Positions 24,935-33,913 of a stretch of DNA of 64,000 nucleotides are shown piece by piece. The DNA is taken from assembly GCA_949987705.1 (NCBI GenBank), contig OX465281.1, positions 87,882,543-87,946,542 on the forward strand. The letters run 5' to 3'. Source of the DNA: Thereva unica (Eukaryota; Arthropoda; Insecta; Diptera; Therevidae). The translations under genes and the position numbers were made by a program. Numbering within the stretch: position 1 is the stretch's first letter; each line of letters begins with the position of its first letter. The notes below the pieces were generated by a model that was given only the letters and a program-made list of their open reading frames with translations, was not told the DNA's origin and searched no databases.

Positions 24935-25126
24935 TACCAGGAGGACCGGATCCGTGAATTATACCCCATCGGATAGGCTGGTCCAGCTATACCCCCGCAA
25001 GGAAAATTCAGGAATGGGAACAGAAAAAGTTTCCTCACCAAAACTGTGATACTATGATCTTCTGCTCTTTATCCAGGATCAAGAACTTCCCAGACCACCA
25101 GTATTACAGTCAATCTGTAGGTATGC

Positions 25127-25836
25127 TGCTGAAAAAACTACCATATGGTTGAAAGTAGTTTTGTTCGTTGAAAAATGATGTGACTAAGCTACCTTGGCGA
25201 TGGACATGTGCAACTGTTAGCAGTTTTTTGGAAAACTCAAAAAAAGTAAAAAAAAAAAAAATTTGAAATGCGTTTTTCTCGATTTGCATGCGTTTTACAG
25301 GAAAATTTATTGAACAAAAAATGTAGAGGACGTTGCGATCTACAATTTATGTCATTGGCGCGATGCTGTACAACAAGAAATGCACACAATAGGTGGCGCT
25401 AAAGTCTCAAAAAAAGTGTTTTTCCACTTTTTTGTCCTGAAAATATTATTTTAACGCAAAACTGTAAACGGGAAAGTTGTTCCCTAGATTATTACCAACA
25501 ACTTTTATTTAAACATTTTTTTCATATAACTTACCGTTTTGAAACTGCAGCTTGCAATAGTATGAAAATTCCAATAATACGGCTGCACGCAATATGAGTA
25601 CACATCTGAGGTGCACGTTTTATGCAGTATCAATTATTATTGATACTGCACAATAGATATGATACAATAAAAACAATAATTAAGACCCATAAAATTACCG
25701 TTAGTGAGACTGCGCTGTATATGCATATATACAGCAATATAGCGCTACAGTGCACTATAACTTTGAAACGCTTAGCTTAATCACATCATTTTTCAACGAA
25801 CAAAACTACTTTCAACCATAAGGCAGTTTTCTAACT
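25127..25836. mobile_element. Inverted-repeat (foldback/MITE) element, 0.7 kb
   Basis: The left arm at about 25,131-25,195 (TGGTTGAAAGTAGTTTTGTT, AAAATGATGTGA, TAAGC) is the inverse of the right arm at about 25,770-25,832, with few mismatches. The interior is AT-rich and non-coding, with a run of As at 25,250. It abuts the 5' end of the RTE-like LINE. The superfamily is undetermined. Confidence 0.7.
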
Positions 25837-26254
25837 GAAACTATTTTTTTCACGACAGATTTACTGTACTACAGTTTCGACCATTGAAGCCGATGAAAAT
25901 GCTAAAAATATCTAAAATCTTCAATCTATTATTGATATTTTTATTAATTATAAATATCGGAATGCATAATATGAGACACATATATGTATGTTTGTAAGCT
26001 GTACAAGTTCACTATATTCCATTATTGCTAGGGTCCCACTACCATGGGACTGCACCTTGTTAAAATATCCCTTGAAGCGTATTGGTGTACTTTCATGTTA
26101 TTCTGATTGTTGTTTGTTGGTTCATCAGCATTGCCTAATGATGGAGTATCATTTATGCTATTTATCAAACTTGAATTGTAATTGCTCGATTTTTTCCTGA
26201 AAAAGATATGGAGGAAGCCAGTAGTAAGTACGACGTGATAAATATTTTCCAGGT
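25837..26254. other. AT-rich spacer, nothing recognised
   Basis: No coding or repeat signal is seen. The end of the Harbinger element lies somewhere near its right border, but no matching terminal repeat could be found. Confidence 0.5.
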
Positions 26255-26749
26255 TTAAATTGATTTCAGTTTATAAATGCGGAATTGGTTAGACGAAATT
26301 CCAAACGCATTTTCTACCACACGTCTTGCTCTTGAGAATCGATAGTTAAACATTTTTTCATCTTGGGTCAGTTGTTTCTGACTGTATAGCTTAATAAAAT
26401 CATTGCGAAGAGTAAATGCATCGTCTTCAATAAATTCATAATCTAGCCTTGTATTTGATCCTGGTGGAATATTCAAATGATTATTTTTTAATTTGTGATA
26501 AAAAATTGTATATTCGATAACTCCGCCATCAAAAACTCGACCATTGACTCTAACATGGCGTTTGCAATGGTAATTAAAACAATAGTAAAATATTTTATAA
26601 TCATAGTAAAATGAGCCACTATTTTGTGATTTCTGAATGCGGACATGTTTTCCGTCTACGGCTCCAAGGCAGTTGGGAAATTGCAAATTCTTTCCAAAAT
26701 CTCTGGCTATTTCTCTCCGGTCATCTTCGTTTTCTAGAAACTGAGATCA

Positions 26750-26820
26750 TTATTATTATTTTTATTATTATTAATATTATTATTATTGTAATTTTAATTA
26801 TTATTATTAATAATATTATG
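26750..26820. repeat. ATT/TTA microsatellite
   Basis: An imperfect trinucleotide run of ATT/ATA units lies just upstream (minus-strand sense) of the Harbinger intron 3' splice site. Its AT-only composition could act as part of the intron but has no coding meaning. Confidence 0.85.
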
Positions 26821-27447
26821 TTCGTAGGAGGATAATTGGATTAGGACGATTAGTCCCCCTCATCTGGGTCCACTAAATTAATGCCGCCACCATCTTCAGT
26901 ATCTTCATGGATAACTCCATGAAGGTTCACCAAACCTACCATCAACATCATCACTATCAAGCCATGCTTCTGAAAACAGATCAGGACGTCGGGGATCTGT
27001 GGTCTTAATTACTAAGTTTTACGCAATTCACACAACAACTTCCGGCACGATCAATAACGATCAATCAGAACACTTCATCGATCACCGAACTCAAAGTACA
27101 TCTAGCCAATTTCCGGCATCTCCGCTAGTTTGTCGGATCCTCTAACTAAGTTCCTATAGACGCGTGCACACAAAAAAAATCAGAAGCAATCATAATATAA
27201 AAACTGTATAAACATAATTCAACTTTATAATAATAAAATAATAATTATGATAATAAAATAATAATAATTATTATTAGTGTAAACATAATTTAACCTTATG
27301 AAAATAAAATAATAATCATTAGTAATTTATACATGTGGTATTTTTTTATATCCAAAATACCAATAGATCTAAGCGCCTTTTACCTAACAAAGAATCTGTG
27401 TTATCAAATATTGCGCAGGATTTGGGGCAGTAACCTTCTGAAATGGA

Positions 27448-27881
27448 TTGTTTCGATCACTTAGCACTATCATGGACGGGAATTTTAAGGAGCATTCAAT
27501 GGAACAATTAATATTAGCCGAAAAATTAATCAGTGATGACCTTTTTGAAGCACAGCTGAATAATTTATCACGCAGCAACTATGTTCAAATTAAGAATACA
27601 AGTATAAAACTCAAAGCCTTCAGTATCTATCTGAAGAACTCAACGAGCAACCGTTTTCACAAATGATTCGTGTGCAACCACATCAACAACAAACTCAATA
27701 TCAAGGACAACTGATTTCTAAGCAATATCAGACGCAACAATTTTCAACATCAACAAAACCGTCAGAAGACTCCAACAGCGCAACAGTCCATATAGAAGTA
27801 CATATAAATGATACCAGTGAAGAAACTACTCATGCAACCCAAGGAGCTATTTTAAATTTAATCAATAATATTGACGAGTAA
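27448..27881 (+). pseudogene. Possible second Harbinger protein remnant
   Basis: Two short plus-strand frames, 27,448-27,666 (MEQLILAEKLISDDLFEAQL) and 27,663-27,881 (Gln-rich, ending with ILNLINNIDE), overlap by a few bases and may be one broken gene. Autonomous Harbingers normally carry a second gene for a Myb/MADF-like DNA-binding partner of the transposase. The position, inside the transposase intron and on the opposite strand, would suit such a remnant. I do not recognise a clear domain, so this remains a suggestion. Confidence 0.3.
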
Positions 27882-27899
27882 TTATTACTCTATATTTAT

Positions 27900-28633
27900 T
27901 AGAAATGGGCCGAATATGGGTTCGACCAAATACCTATATTTGGCCGAATATTCGGTCAAAATGTACCGTACCGAACATTCGGCCGAATTATTCGGTTCAG
28001 TTGTACGTACATAGTAAACAGGTTCATATAGGTCAGCGAAGCGTTCTGCAAGTAGCAGCGTTTGCTCACCCCTCCTGCACATTGCGCTAGCACGGCTTGC
28101 TCACTCAATGCGCCGCTTTTTCTTTTATTGCAATTTCTCTCGTGATGGAGAAGATCGTTGTTATCGCCAAAAATAAGAGACTAAAGTCAGAATGTTGCGA
28201 AATGACAATTCCATAAACTTTGAGGCCCTACGAACATGAGTCAACTGATTTGCAATCCTACTTTCAAACTGGTTTCACCATTATCACCCTCACAACCAGT
28301 TTGCCACCAAAATGAAACCTTTGTCCGCACACAAGCGCAACTGATTTTTGGCCAATCGGTGTTCTGTGCTCACGAAGATTTTGTTGAACAAGAACAGTCG
28401 CACGCAACCAGTTTCAAACTAGTTTCAAATCAAGTGTTTGTTTCATTTACAAATACTACCTATCTACGGTTCCAGAATAAAGCCTTTAACATATGTAACT
28501 CTTAAAATAATACTATTTGAGTATTCGGTAATTATTCGGCAAACTAACCAAATATTCGGCCGAATATAAACATTAAAAAATACGCCGAATATACCGAATA
28601 CGAATATTCGGCCGAAAATTTGGCGCATCTCTA
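27900..28633. mobile_element. hAT-type MITE with TAGRRATG ends and 8 bp target duplication
   Basis: The left end TAGAAATGGGCCGAAT starts at 27,900 and the right end, inverse TAGAGATGCGCCAAAT, finishes at 28,633. ATATTTAT flanks both sides (27,892-27,899; 28,634-28,641), giving a perfect 8 bp duplication. Both ends carry many TTCGGCCGAATATTCGG palindromes. The interior has no transposase. It lies within the Harbinger intron, so it would not interrupt that coding sequence. Confidence 0.88.
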
Positions 28634-29127
28634 ATATTTATTAATAAGTTTTTTTACTATTCCCTTCATCATTGTGTTCAAAGTTAAAATTACTTGTTGT
28701 TCAAGTGTTCGTTAAATTACTATTTTTTAGGAAATGTTATATGCATATAGTTAAATAAGGAATAAAAGAGAGCAAAATATTAAACTTACCTTCAAATAAT
28801 CGTTTAATGCATGAATTATTGCTCTACACGTTTCTGGAATTGTTAAGCAGAACGCTTGTTTGGATATTATAGCACTGCACTGTAAATCCGTATAGGGGAA
28901 GGGGGGGGCATAACGGGGACGCGAGGCACGACGGGGCCACCAACGCATACAAGTAACTACACACATTAGACGTGTGTTGTTGGCGCTAATAGGCGGCCAT
29001 TTTGCACCAGTCTTCAGTCTGTCAGGGATCGGCGACTAGACTGCGCGCGTTTTTTTTTTAGGATAAAAAACTTTTTTCAACGTAATTAGATCTAATTTTG
29101 AGTGATTACAAAAACAAATGTGAAAAG

Positions 29128-29408
29128 GTAAGTGTTTACATTACTACTATCTTTTTTTTTTATTGTGTTTTTCTAACGACATTACTTATTGATATGTGTT
29201 GAACAAAATCACTCTAACTATCGATTCATTGTTTTTTATTATATAAAATAATGTTAGACATGGGGGCATAACGGGGGCATGGACATAGGGTGCGATGGGG
29301 TACCCCATTGTGCCCCGTAACTTCTGTCCCCATTATGCCCCTGTTATGTAAGTAGTCTGTCTGAAGGAATGATCTGTTCATTTGATAATATAATTTATTT
29401 TGTTTTAG
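29128..29408 (+). other. Probable leader intron of the pogo-like gene
   Basis: The sequence AAAAG/GTAAGT at 29,128 is a consensus donor and TTTGTTTTAG at 29,399-29,408 is a consensus acceptor, placed ten bases before the ATG of the DNA-binding protein. The T-rich tract supports it. The intron would remove the internal CATAACGGGG repeat block from the mRNA. Confidence 0.5.
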
Positions 29409-29417
29409 GTATAAACA

Positions 29418-29930
29418 ATGGTACGAACGTACAAAAAGAAAAGTTCGAGAGGCAGTTGGTCTGTAGAAAGCATGAAACAGGCAATAGATGCAGTTTTAAG
29501 CAAAAAGGCGGGCTACAGAAAAGCAGCTCATCTATACGGTGTTCCACAGACCACATTGGAGCGTCACGTCGCCAAAACAAGGAAAGGCGAGCTGTCTCTT
29601 AACTCAAGTTCAGGTAACTTCAAACCCGTGTTTTCCAAACAAGAAGAAGAGGAGCTCGTGAGGTATGTTAAAGAAATGGAGAAACGTTTGTTTGGTTTAA
29701 CCACTGTCGTCCTACGAAGGCTAGCATATCAGTTGGCGGAAAAAAATGCTAAGGCTCACAAATTTAACCATGATAAAAAGATAGCTGGCGTAGATTGGTT
29801 AAAAGGGTTCATGAAGCGTCACCCGGATATATCCATCCGCAAACCAGAAGCTACATCGGCAGCTTGTGCTGGTGTTGACGATGACAATGCAGAAGAAATC
29901 CACATCTGCTCATTCTGTGACGCAAAATAA
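29418..29930 (+). CDS. pogo-derived DNA-binding protein lacking the DDE domain
   Basis: An intact 170-residue frame starts just after a probable splice acceptor. Residues about 10-55 form a psq-type helix-turn-helix (MKQAIDAVLSKKAGYRKAAH, YGVPQTTLERHV). Residues about 68-140 form the CENP-B/Tc5-type second helix-turn-helix (FSKQEEEELVRYVKEM, DWLKGFMKRHPDISIRKPE). The usual continuation into the DDE catalytic domain after RKPEATSA is missing; instead the frame ends with a short acidic and cysteine-bearing tail (EEIHICSFCDAK) like the C-terminus of full-length relatives. An in-frame internal deletion explains this. The protein could still bind transposon ends and might repress transposition, like deletion-derivative repressors of other transposons, but that is inference. 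The absence of stops suggests a young copy. Confidence 0.8.
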   Translation: MVRTYKKKSSRGSWSVESMKQAIDAVLSKKAGYRKAAHLYGVPQTTLERHVAKTRKGELSLNSSSGNFKPVFSKQEEEELVRYVKEMEKRLFGLTTVVLRRLAYQLAEKNAKAHKFNHDKKIAGVDWLKGFMKRHPDISIRKPEATSAACAGVDDDNAEEIHICSFCDAK

Positions 29931-30650
29931 CCCTGTACCCCGTACTGCCCCGAATTGAGTACCCTATACTGCCCCTACCCTGGGGCACGATGAGGTTTTC
30001 ATGAGGGTTTCATAAAATTAGAATTAAAACATTATTTTATTAGTTACCTCACCGAATTCTATGCGAAATTATAATTTATTATGTAACCGAAGTGTTGTGA
30101 TTAGTTTTAATTAATAAATATATTCTGTTTATTCTTTTATTGTTTATTTCCCTTAACGTCCCCGTTATGCCCCCCTCTCCCCTACGATCTTCCGGTGGCT
30201 AAATATTGCAGTTACAGATAATTTTTTATGCGGGGTGATAGCTTTTCGCATTCTCGTGTCTTTTTTTTTTAATAATGTGCTAATTTTTAGAATTTCATAA
30301 TAAAAATCAACATCCATGCGTAAATAATTTAAAAAATCACAACTTTCACAAGCTAATTCTTTCGCTAATTTTAAATGAGAGACCGAATTTCGCGTTAAGA
30401 ACCACTTTTTACCCCATTTTTTTTATCACATGTTTCATCTGTTTCTTTAATAATTAAGCAACCCATTGCTGCTAATAACAAGCGCCGTATTTTATTTAAT
30501 AAAATTTTATCCATGTCAGATTACAAATTTTCACACCCGCAACAAATCTATATAAAATTTAGGAAATTTTATGAAAACTCAAGAATTTCACGCGTGCTTT
30601 TTGAAGGGCTGTACGGCCAAAAGCGCGTAGCATCTAAGTACGGACGACGG

Positions 30651-30820
30651 CACATAAAGTGCCTCCAGCCGCTCTTATCTTGACCGAGGCCTAACAACAT
30701 GGGGAAACTCCAACACATTCAATTTAATTAAACTCACACCCAGGCAAAGGTGTGCGTTCATACAGTTCCCTCAGAAGCTGAGCTAACCGCAGGTTCTTCG
30801 GAACCGAACAGCGGGATTTG
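30651..30820. other. Short unassigned spacer
   Basis: The spacer is more GC-rich than its surroundings, with no open frame and no fit to a tRNA that I could find. It lies between the Harbinger end and the next MITE. Confidence 0.4.
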
Positions 30821-31399
30821 CAGCGTTGCCAGTTTAAAATGTATTAATCCAACGAAAAATATGTACTAAATCAAATAAAATAGTTGTAGATCCTAAAAGT
30901 ACATATATGTACGTATGTATTCAGTAATATGATATTTTATACACCAAAGGGACTTAAAATATGTGTATTTTGCAGAAGTAAGGGAAAAATTTAGGTTCAA
31001 TTAAGAAAGTGTAGGTACGGCAGCTCTCTACTGCTAAACTCATGAATCTCTACACTTTTGTATTTAATTTCAATATTCGTATATACAAATCTATGATGAT
31101 CCTCGAATTAAATTGAGTTGAAATTAATCTGAAATTCGAATTAAATTGAGCTGTCTGATAGACTTGCCATAAACCTCAAACTAAAATATACCACGATATA
31201 AATGCTCATTAAGTTACACTTTGCTTCTATTTATATGCATATGTAATTTATATCACTGTGAAAAAATAAGGGATGGGTTAATTAATTCGCCAAATTAAAT
31301 CGAATAAAAAATGTACTAAAATCAAATAGTTCGGAGTAAAAAGTTGTAGCATAAAAATCGTAGCAGAAATACTACAATTGTAGTAAAGTGGCAGCGCTG
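30821..31399. mobile_element. MITE with CAGCGYTGCCA ends
   Basis: The left end CAGCGTTGCCAGTTTA and the right end, inverse CAGCGCTGCCACTTTA, are flanked by GATTTG on both sides (30,815-30,820; 31,400-31,405). One ambiguous base would extend this to 7-8 bp, so hAT is the likely mobiliser. The interior is AT-rich and non-coding. Motifs near both ends (ATGTACTAAA, CAAATA, GTTGTAG) are direct, not inverted, repeats. Confidence 0.75.
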
Positions 31400-32239
31400 G
31401 ATTTGACAAGTTGATGATAGAGAAATTTTCTGTATCCACCATATTCTCTTTTTTTGGTTTTGTTCTTTGGTAATCTCTTCTGGCTTCGAGTTACAACTAA
31501 TATTAAAGGAGGTGGGTCACAGCCCATACAAAATTACCCCAGGCCCGGCGCAAAAGAAAAGTATCTCAGATTATTGGCTATAATGAGTATTGAATTTCTG
31601 TATAGTTGTTATATCCCGTAACTGTGGCTAAGGTGTTAATAATGCTATTTCGTTTTATTCGGTCGAAATGACTAATTAACCCTGTATTTTTGTAACGCCA
31701 TCACTTATTTCCATGAATAAGGTATCAGTGTACGCAGAATACTCCCACCTATCTAAAATTGTAAAAGCGACGGTAAAACCGTACCAACTTCCACAGTTAT
31801 GAGTCGTAAAAGTCAATTTTTTTTTTTTTTTTAACAAAAATGTCACCTTCAACCACCTTTTTCTCCAAAATATTCATAGTCAACTAATGTTTTTTTTTCC
31901 AGAATAAGAAAGCTTGGAGTGTCTCCTATGAATAATGTCCAAACAATTTTTATGCTACGGCCTTTACTTTCGAAGTTATAAGCAATTTTAATACTAAAAT
32001 TGGCGCTAATTTCGTACTTTTTTAGTACTCTTTTTCCTAAGCTTATGTCGAAAAAAACCAAGTGACAATTTTCAAGTCAAAATTGCATGCAATTTCCCCA
32101 AATTAAGCCAGTTTTAGCATTTAAATTGCTTATAACTTTGAAAGTAAAGGCCGTAGCATAAAAATTCGTTTCGAAATATTGTTGTTGACTCTTATTAAAA
32201 TATGAATTTTCGTTTATTGTTTATTGAGTCAAGAAAAAA
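31400..32239. other. AT-rich spacer containing a 60 bp-arm palindrome
   Basis: No gene is seen. The notable feature is an imperfect inverted repeat with arms at about 31,946-32,005 and 32,107-32,165 (ATGCTACGGCCTTTACTTTC, TTATAAGCAATTT) around a 100 bp centre, which is probably the core of an unrecognised foldback element. Confidence 0.6.
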
Positions 32240-32669
32240 TAAATGATAGGTGAAAGGGCCTAGCAAGATAGCCCTTTGAAAAGTGCCCCCGAAGCTAGTA
32301 GGCTAATACTATAGTCAAATCATCTACTTCCGCGAGGAAAATAACTATAAAAAATTTCAGCCCCGTGGGGCTCTTACAGGATGAGAAATAGACATGCAAC
32401 CCCTAACTTTTTTTATTTTTTATTTTGGAATTCAGTTGGCCAATCTTCTTGAGTTTTTGCATAATGTTAGTTTACCTTAAGACCTATTATTAAAAAAATA
32501 TGGAGCCCATTAGCCTTCTTGCAAGTACCAAAAAAAATTGGTTTTACTTTCACCCCTACCTGCAAGGGTAGTTCCCCTCGTGGTACAATCACCATTTTTT
32601 CAGCAAATATGTATCTATTGCCAAGCTTCATACCCTCCAGAGCTCATTATTATTGGTGCAATGGAACAT

Positions 32670-32920
32670 ATCGTCGGTCTAGAACCAGAACAACGTATGT
32701 CCAAAAAAAAAAAAATTACTTTTTTGAATTTTCTGGTTGTAGAAGAGTTACTTTATCCGTCTTTATATAAATTCGGCCATAACATTTTATAATAGTAGTA
32801 GTTTCCATTTTATCGTATCTCCATTTCACATAACGATAATGCATAAAATTCACCTTTTAATAGCTCTCCTGTAAAATTTCAAAATTGGTGGTTACGTTCT
32901 TCTGGTTCTAGACCGACGAT
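32670..32920. mobile_element. 251 bp MITE inside the left terminal repeat
   Basis: The ends ATCGTCGGTCTAGAACCAGA and its inverse are flanked by AT. The opposite arm (36,003-36,015) shows the empty site, GGAACATATGGT read on the minus strand, which fixes the boundaries: removing the element and one AT restores it. Confidence 0.88.
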
Positions 32921-33554
32921 ATATGGTAAAATAAACATATGGGTGCCACAAATAAAATCAAGTTTTAAACTAATAACACATTTAATTTAAAATACAATAA
33001 CAAATGGATAAAAATGTATATCATTAATAAAATCAATCTTCATCGCTGTCTTCATTTATAACTGTGCAATTTGGGTGGTCAAATATATTCGATAATATTT
33101 CTGCTGGTTTAATTATTTTTGACTTAAACCTAGCGTTAGATAATAAACAAAAATCTACATATATATTGGTAACCCCTATGCATTTAAGTAGAAATAGAGA
33201 GAAATAAATACGTATAAAATATGTAGTTTCGACACTTCACACAAAATTATTAATGCACCAACAACTCAACTATTGTTCTAAAGGGGTTGCCATACTACCC
33301 GACACAACATGCGCAACCGAATGAACTTATGGAGAAGAGGGTGTGAGAGGACATTTAATTTCATCGTCCTTTTGTGCATGTTGTGTCTTGTAGTGTGACA
33401 CCCCCCAAAAGCACATGCATACCACAATACAATACGACTTATTTAATATTATATCCTCCCCAGTCATTTCAAGGTCTGTCTATATATGTATATTGTTCTA
33501 AAAGAAATGCGTACTGCGTGATAATGCGACCCGTTTAATTATTCACTCATTTTA

Positions 33555-33847
33555 TGGTGCATCCACACTACGCGGACTTTGGTCATACGCGCTTTTACCT
33601 CTTTTTTTCATATAGAGTATAATGGCTTTTTTTGCGATATTTTTAATGGCAAAGGCAGTACGGTCAAACTGCGCGAACAAAAGGCTGTGCTCAAAAAGGT
33701 ACATTGTACGTCTACACAACACGGGCTTCTTGACGGTTTTCTCAGTTTACTCACGATTCAGAAAATTAAAGGCTCATGCGCGCTTTTTTCTGTGGCCGTA
33801 CGGCGAAAAGTCCGTGGGATCTAAGTCCGCGTAGTGTGGACGACCCA
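33555..33847. mobile_element. Harbinger-type MITE with TTA target duplication
   Basis: The termini TGGTGCATCCACACTACGCG and inverse TGGGTCGTCCACACTACGCG lie at 33,555 and 33,847, flanked by TTA (33,552-33,554; 33,848-33,850), the standard PIF/Harbinger target. The ends match the terminal region of the autonomous Harbinger at 30.6 kb. It lies 67 bp before the start codon of the ISL2EU-like transposase and probably separates that gene from its promoter. Confidence 0.85.
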
Positions 33848-33913
33848 TTAGGTTCAGTCTGATTACAAATATTTAATGAAAAATATCGATTCGAAAAATC
33901 GAGATTTATTGCG

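Larger units (their letters stand above)
14701..25085 (-). mobile_element. RTE-like non-LTR retrotransposon, split by a 7.4 kb nested insertion
   Basis: The element runs on the minus strand: 5' region and endonuclease at 25,085-24,179, reverse transcriptase and C-terminal region at 16,795-14,744. Between them lies another LINE (16,796-24,178). Read on the minus strand, the endonuclease reaches RRAASSILQVR at 24,179. The same frame resumes at 16,795 with TCSGANCESDHF, as expected for the end of an endonuclease of this family (SDH box). A short duplication of about 4 bp (TCTT on the plus strand) flanks the insert next to its poly(A). Several frameshifts show that the element is dead. The family assignment rests on resemblance to insect endonuclease-reverse transcriptases and is less sure than the retrotransposon call. 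Confidence 0.8.
28895..30182 (+). mobile_element. pogo-like transposon, internally deleted, TA target
   Basis: The G-rich left end (GGGGAAGGGGGGGGCATAAC, 28,895) matches the inverse of the right end (GTTATGCCCCCCTCTCCCC, 30,182), with TA on both sides (28,893-28,894; 30,183-30,184). Removing the element and one TA restores the Harbinger reading frame RSYTDLQ, so the boundaries are well supported. Further CATAACGGGG and CCCCATTATGCCCC blocks inside (29,262-29,345 and 29,930-29,990) could be extra transposase-binding sites. At 1.29 kb it is too short for a full pogo transposase gene. Confidence 0.88.
26255..30514 (-). pseudogene. Harbinger (HARBI1-like) DDE transposase
   Basis: The putative start is the ATG complementary to 30,512-30,514. 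Exon 1 encodes SHLKLAKELACESCDFLNYL and then RMDVDFYYEIL. After removal of the pogo-like insert it reads LATGRSYTDLQCSAIISKQA and IPETCRAIIHALNDYLK. A consensus donor GTAAGT (complement at 28,784-28,789) and an acceptor CAG (complement at 26,741-26,743) keep the phase, joining to FLENEDDRREIARDF. Exon 2 has the catalytic block FPNCLGAVDGKHVRIQK and the final LSRARRVVENAFGI (Glu). The middle Asp region is altered: the usual VDA-Y-F segment is missing and an EDDAF box remains. Frameshifts occur near 30,440 and 30,213. The enzyme would cut and paste the element; it cannot be active here. Confidence 0.82.
26255..30650 (-). mobile_element. PIF/Harbinger DNA transposon, decayed and interrupted twice
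   Basis: The transposase lies on the minus strand, with exon 1 at 30,514-28,790 (interrupted by a pogo-like element) and exon 2 at 26,740-26,255. The right end (about 30,608-30,650) carries GTACGGCCAAAAG, ATCTAAGTACGG and GACGACGG, which resemble the end of the MITE at 33,555-33,847 (GTACGGCGAAAAG, ATCTAAGTCCG, GGACGACCC). That links the MITE to this superfamily. The left terminal repeat was not found, so the left boundary is only the end of coding. Confidence 0.75.

Noticed and set aside
24711..25049. 112-codon plus-strand frame
   Set aside because: It is antisense to the endonuclease start of the RTE-like LINE, which has clear motifs on the minus strand.
28236..28505. 89-codon open frame in the hAT-type MITE
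   Set aside because: It has no recognisable domain and sits in a non-autonomous element with ends fixed by an 8 bp duplication.
30651..30820. GC-richer patch considered as a tRNA or rRNA fragment
   Set aside because: I could not fold a cloverleaf or match a known rRNA block by eye.
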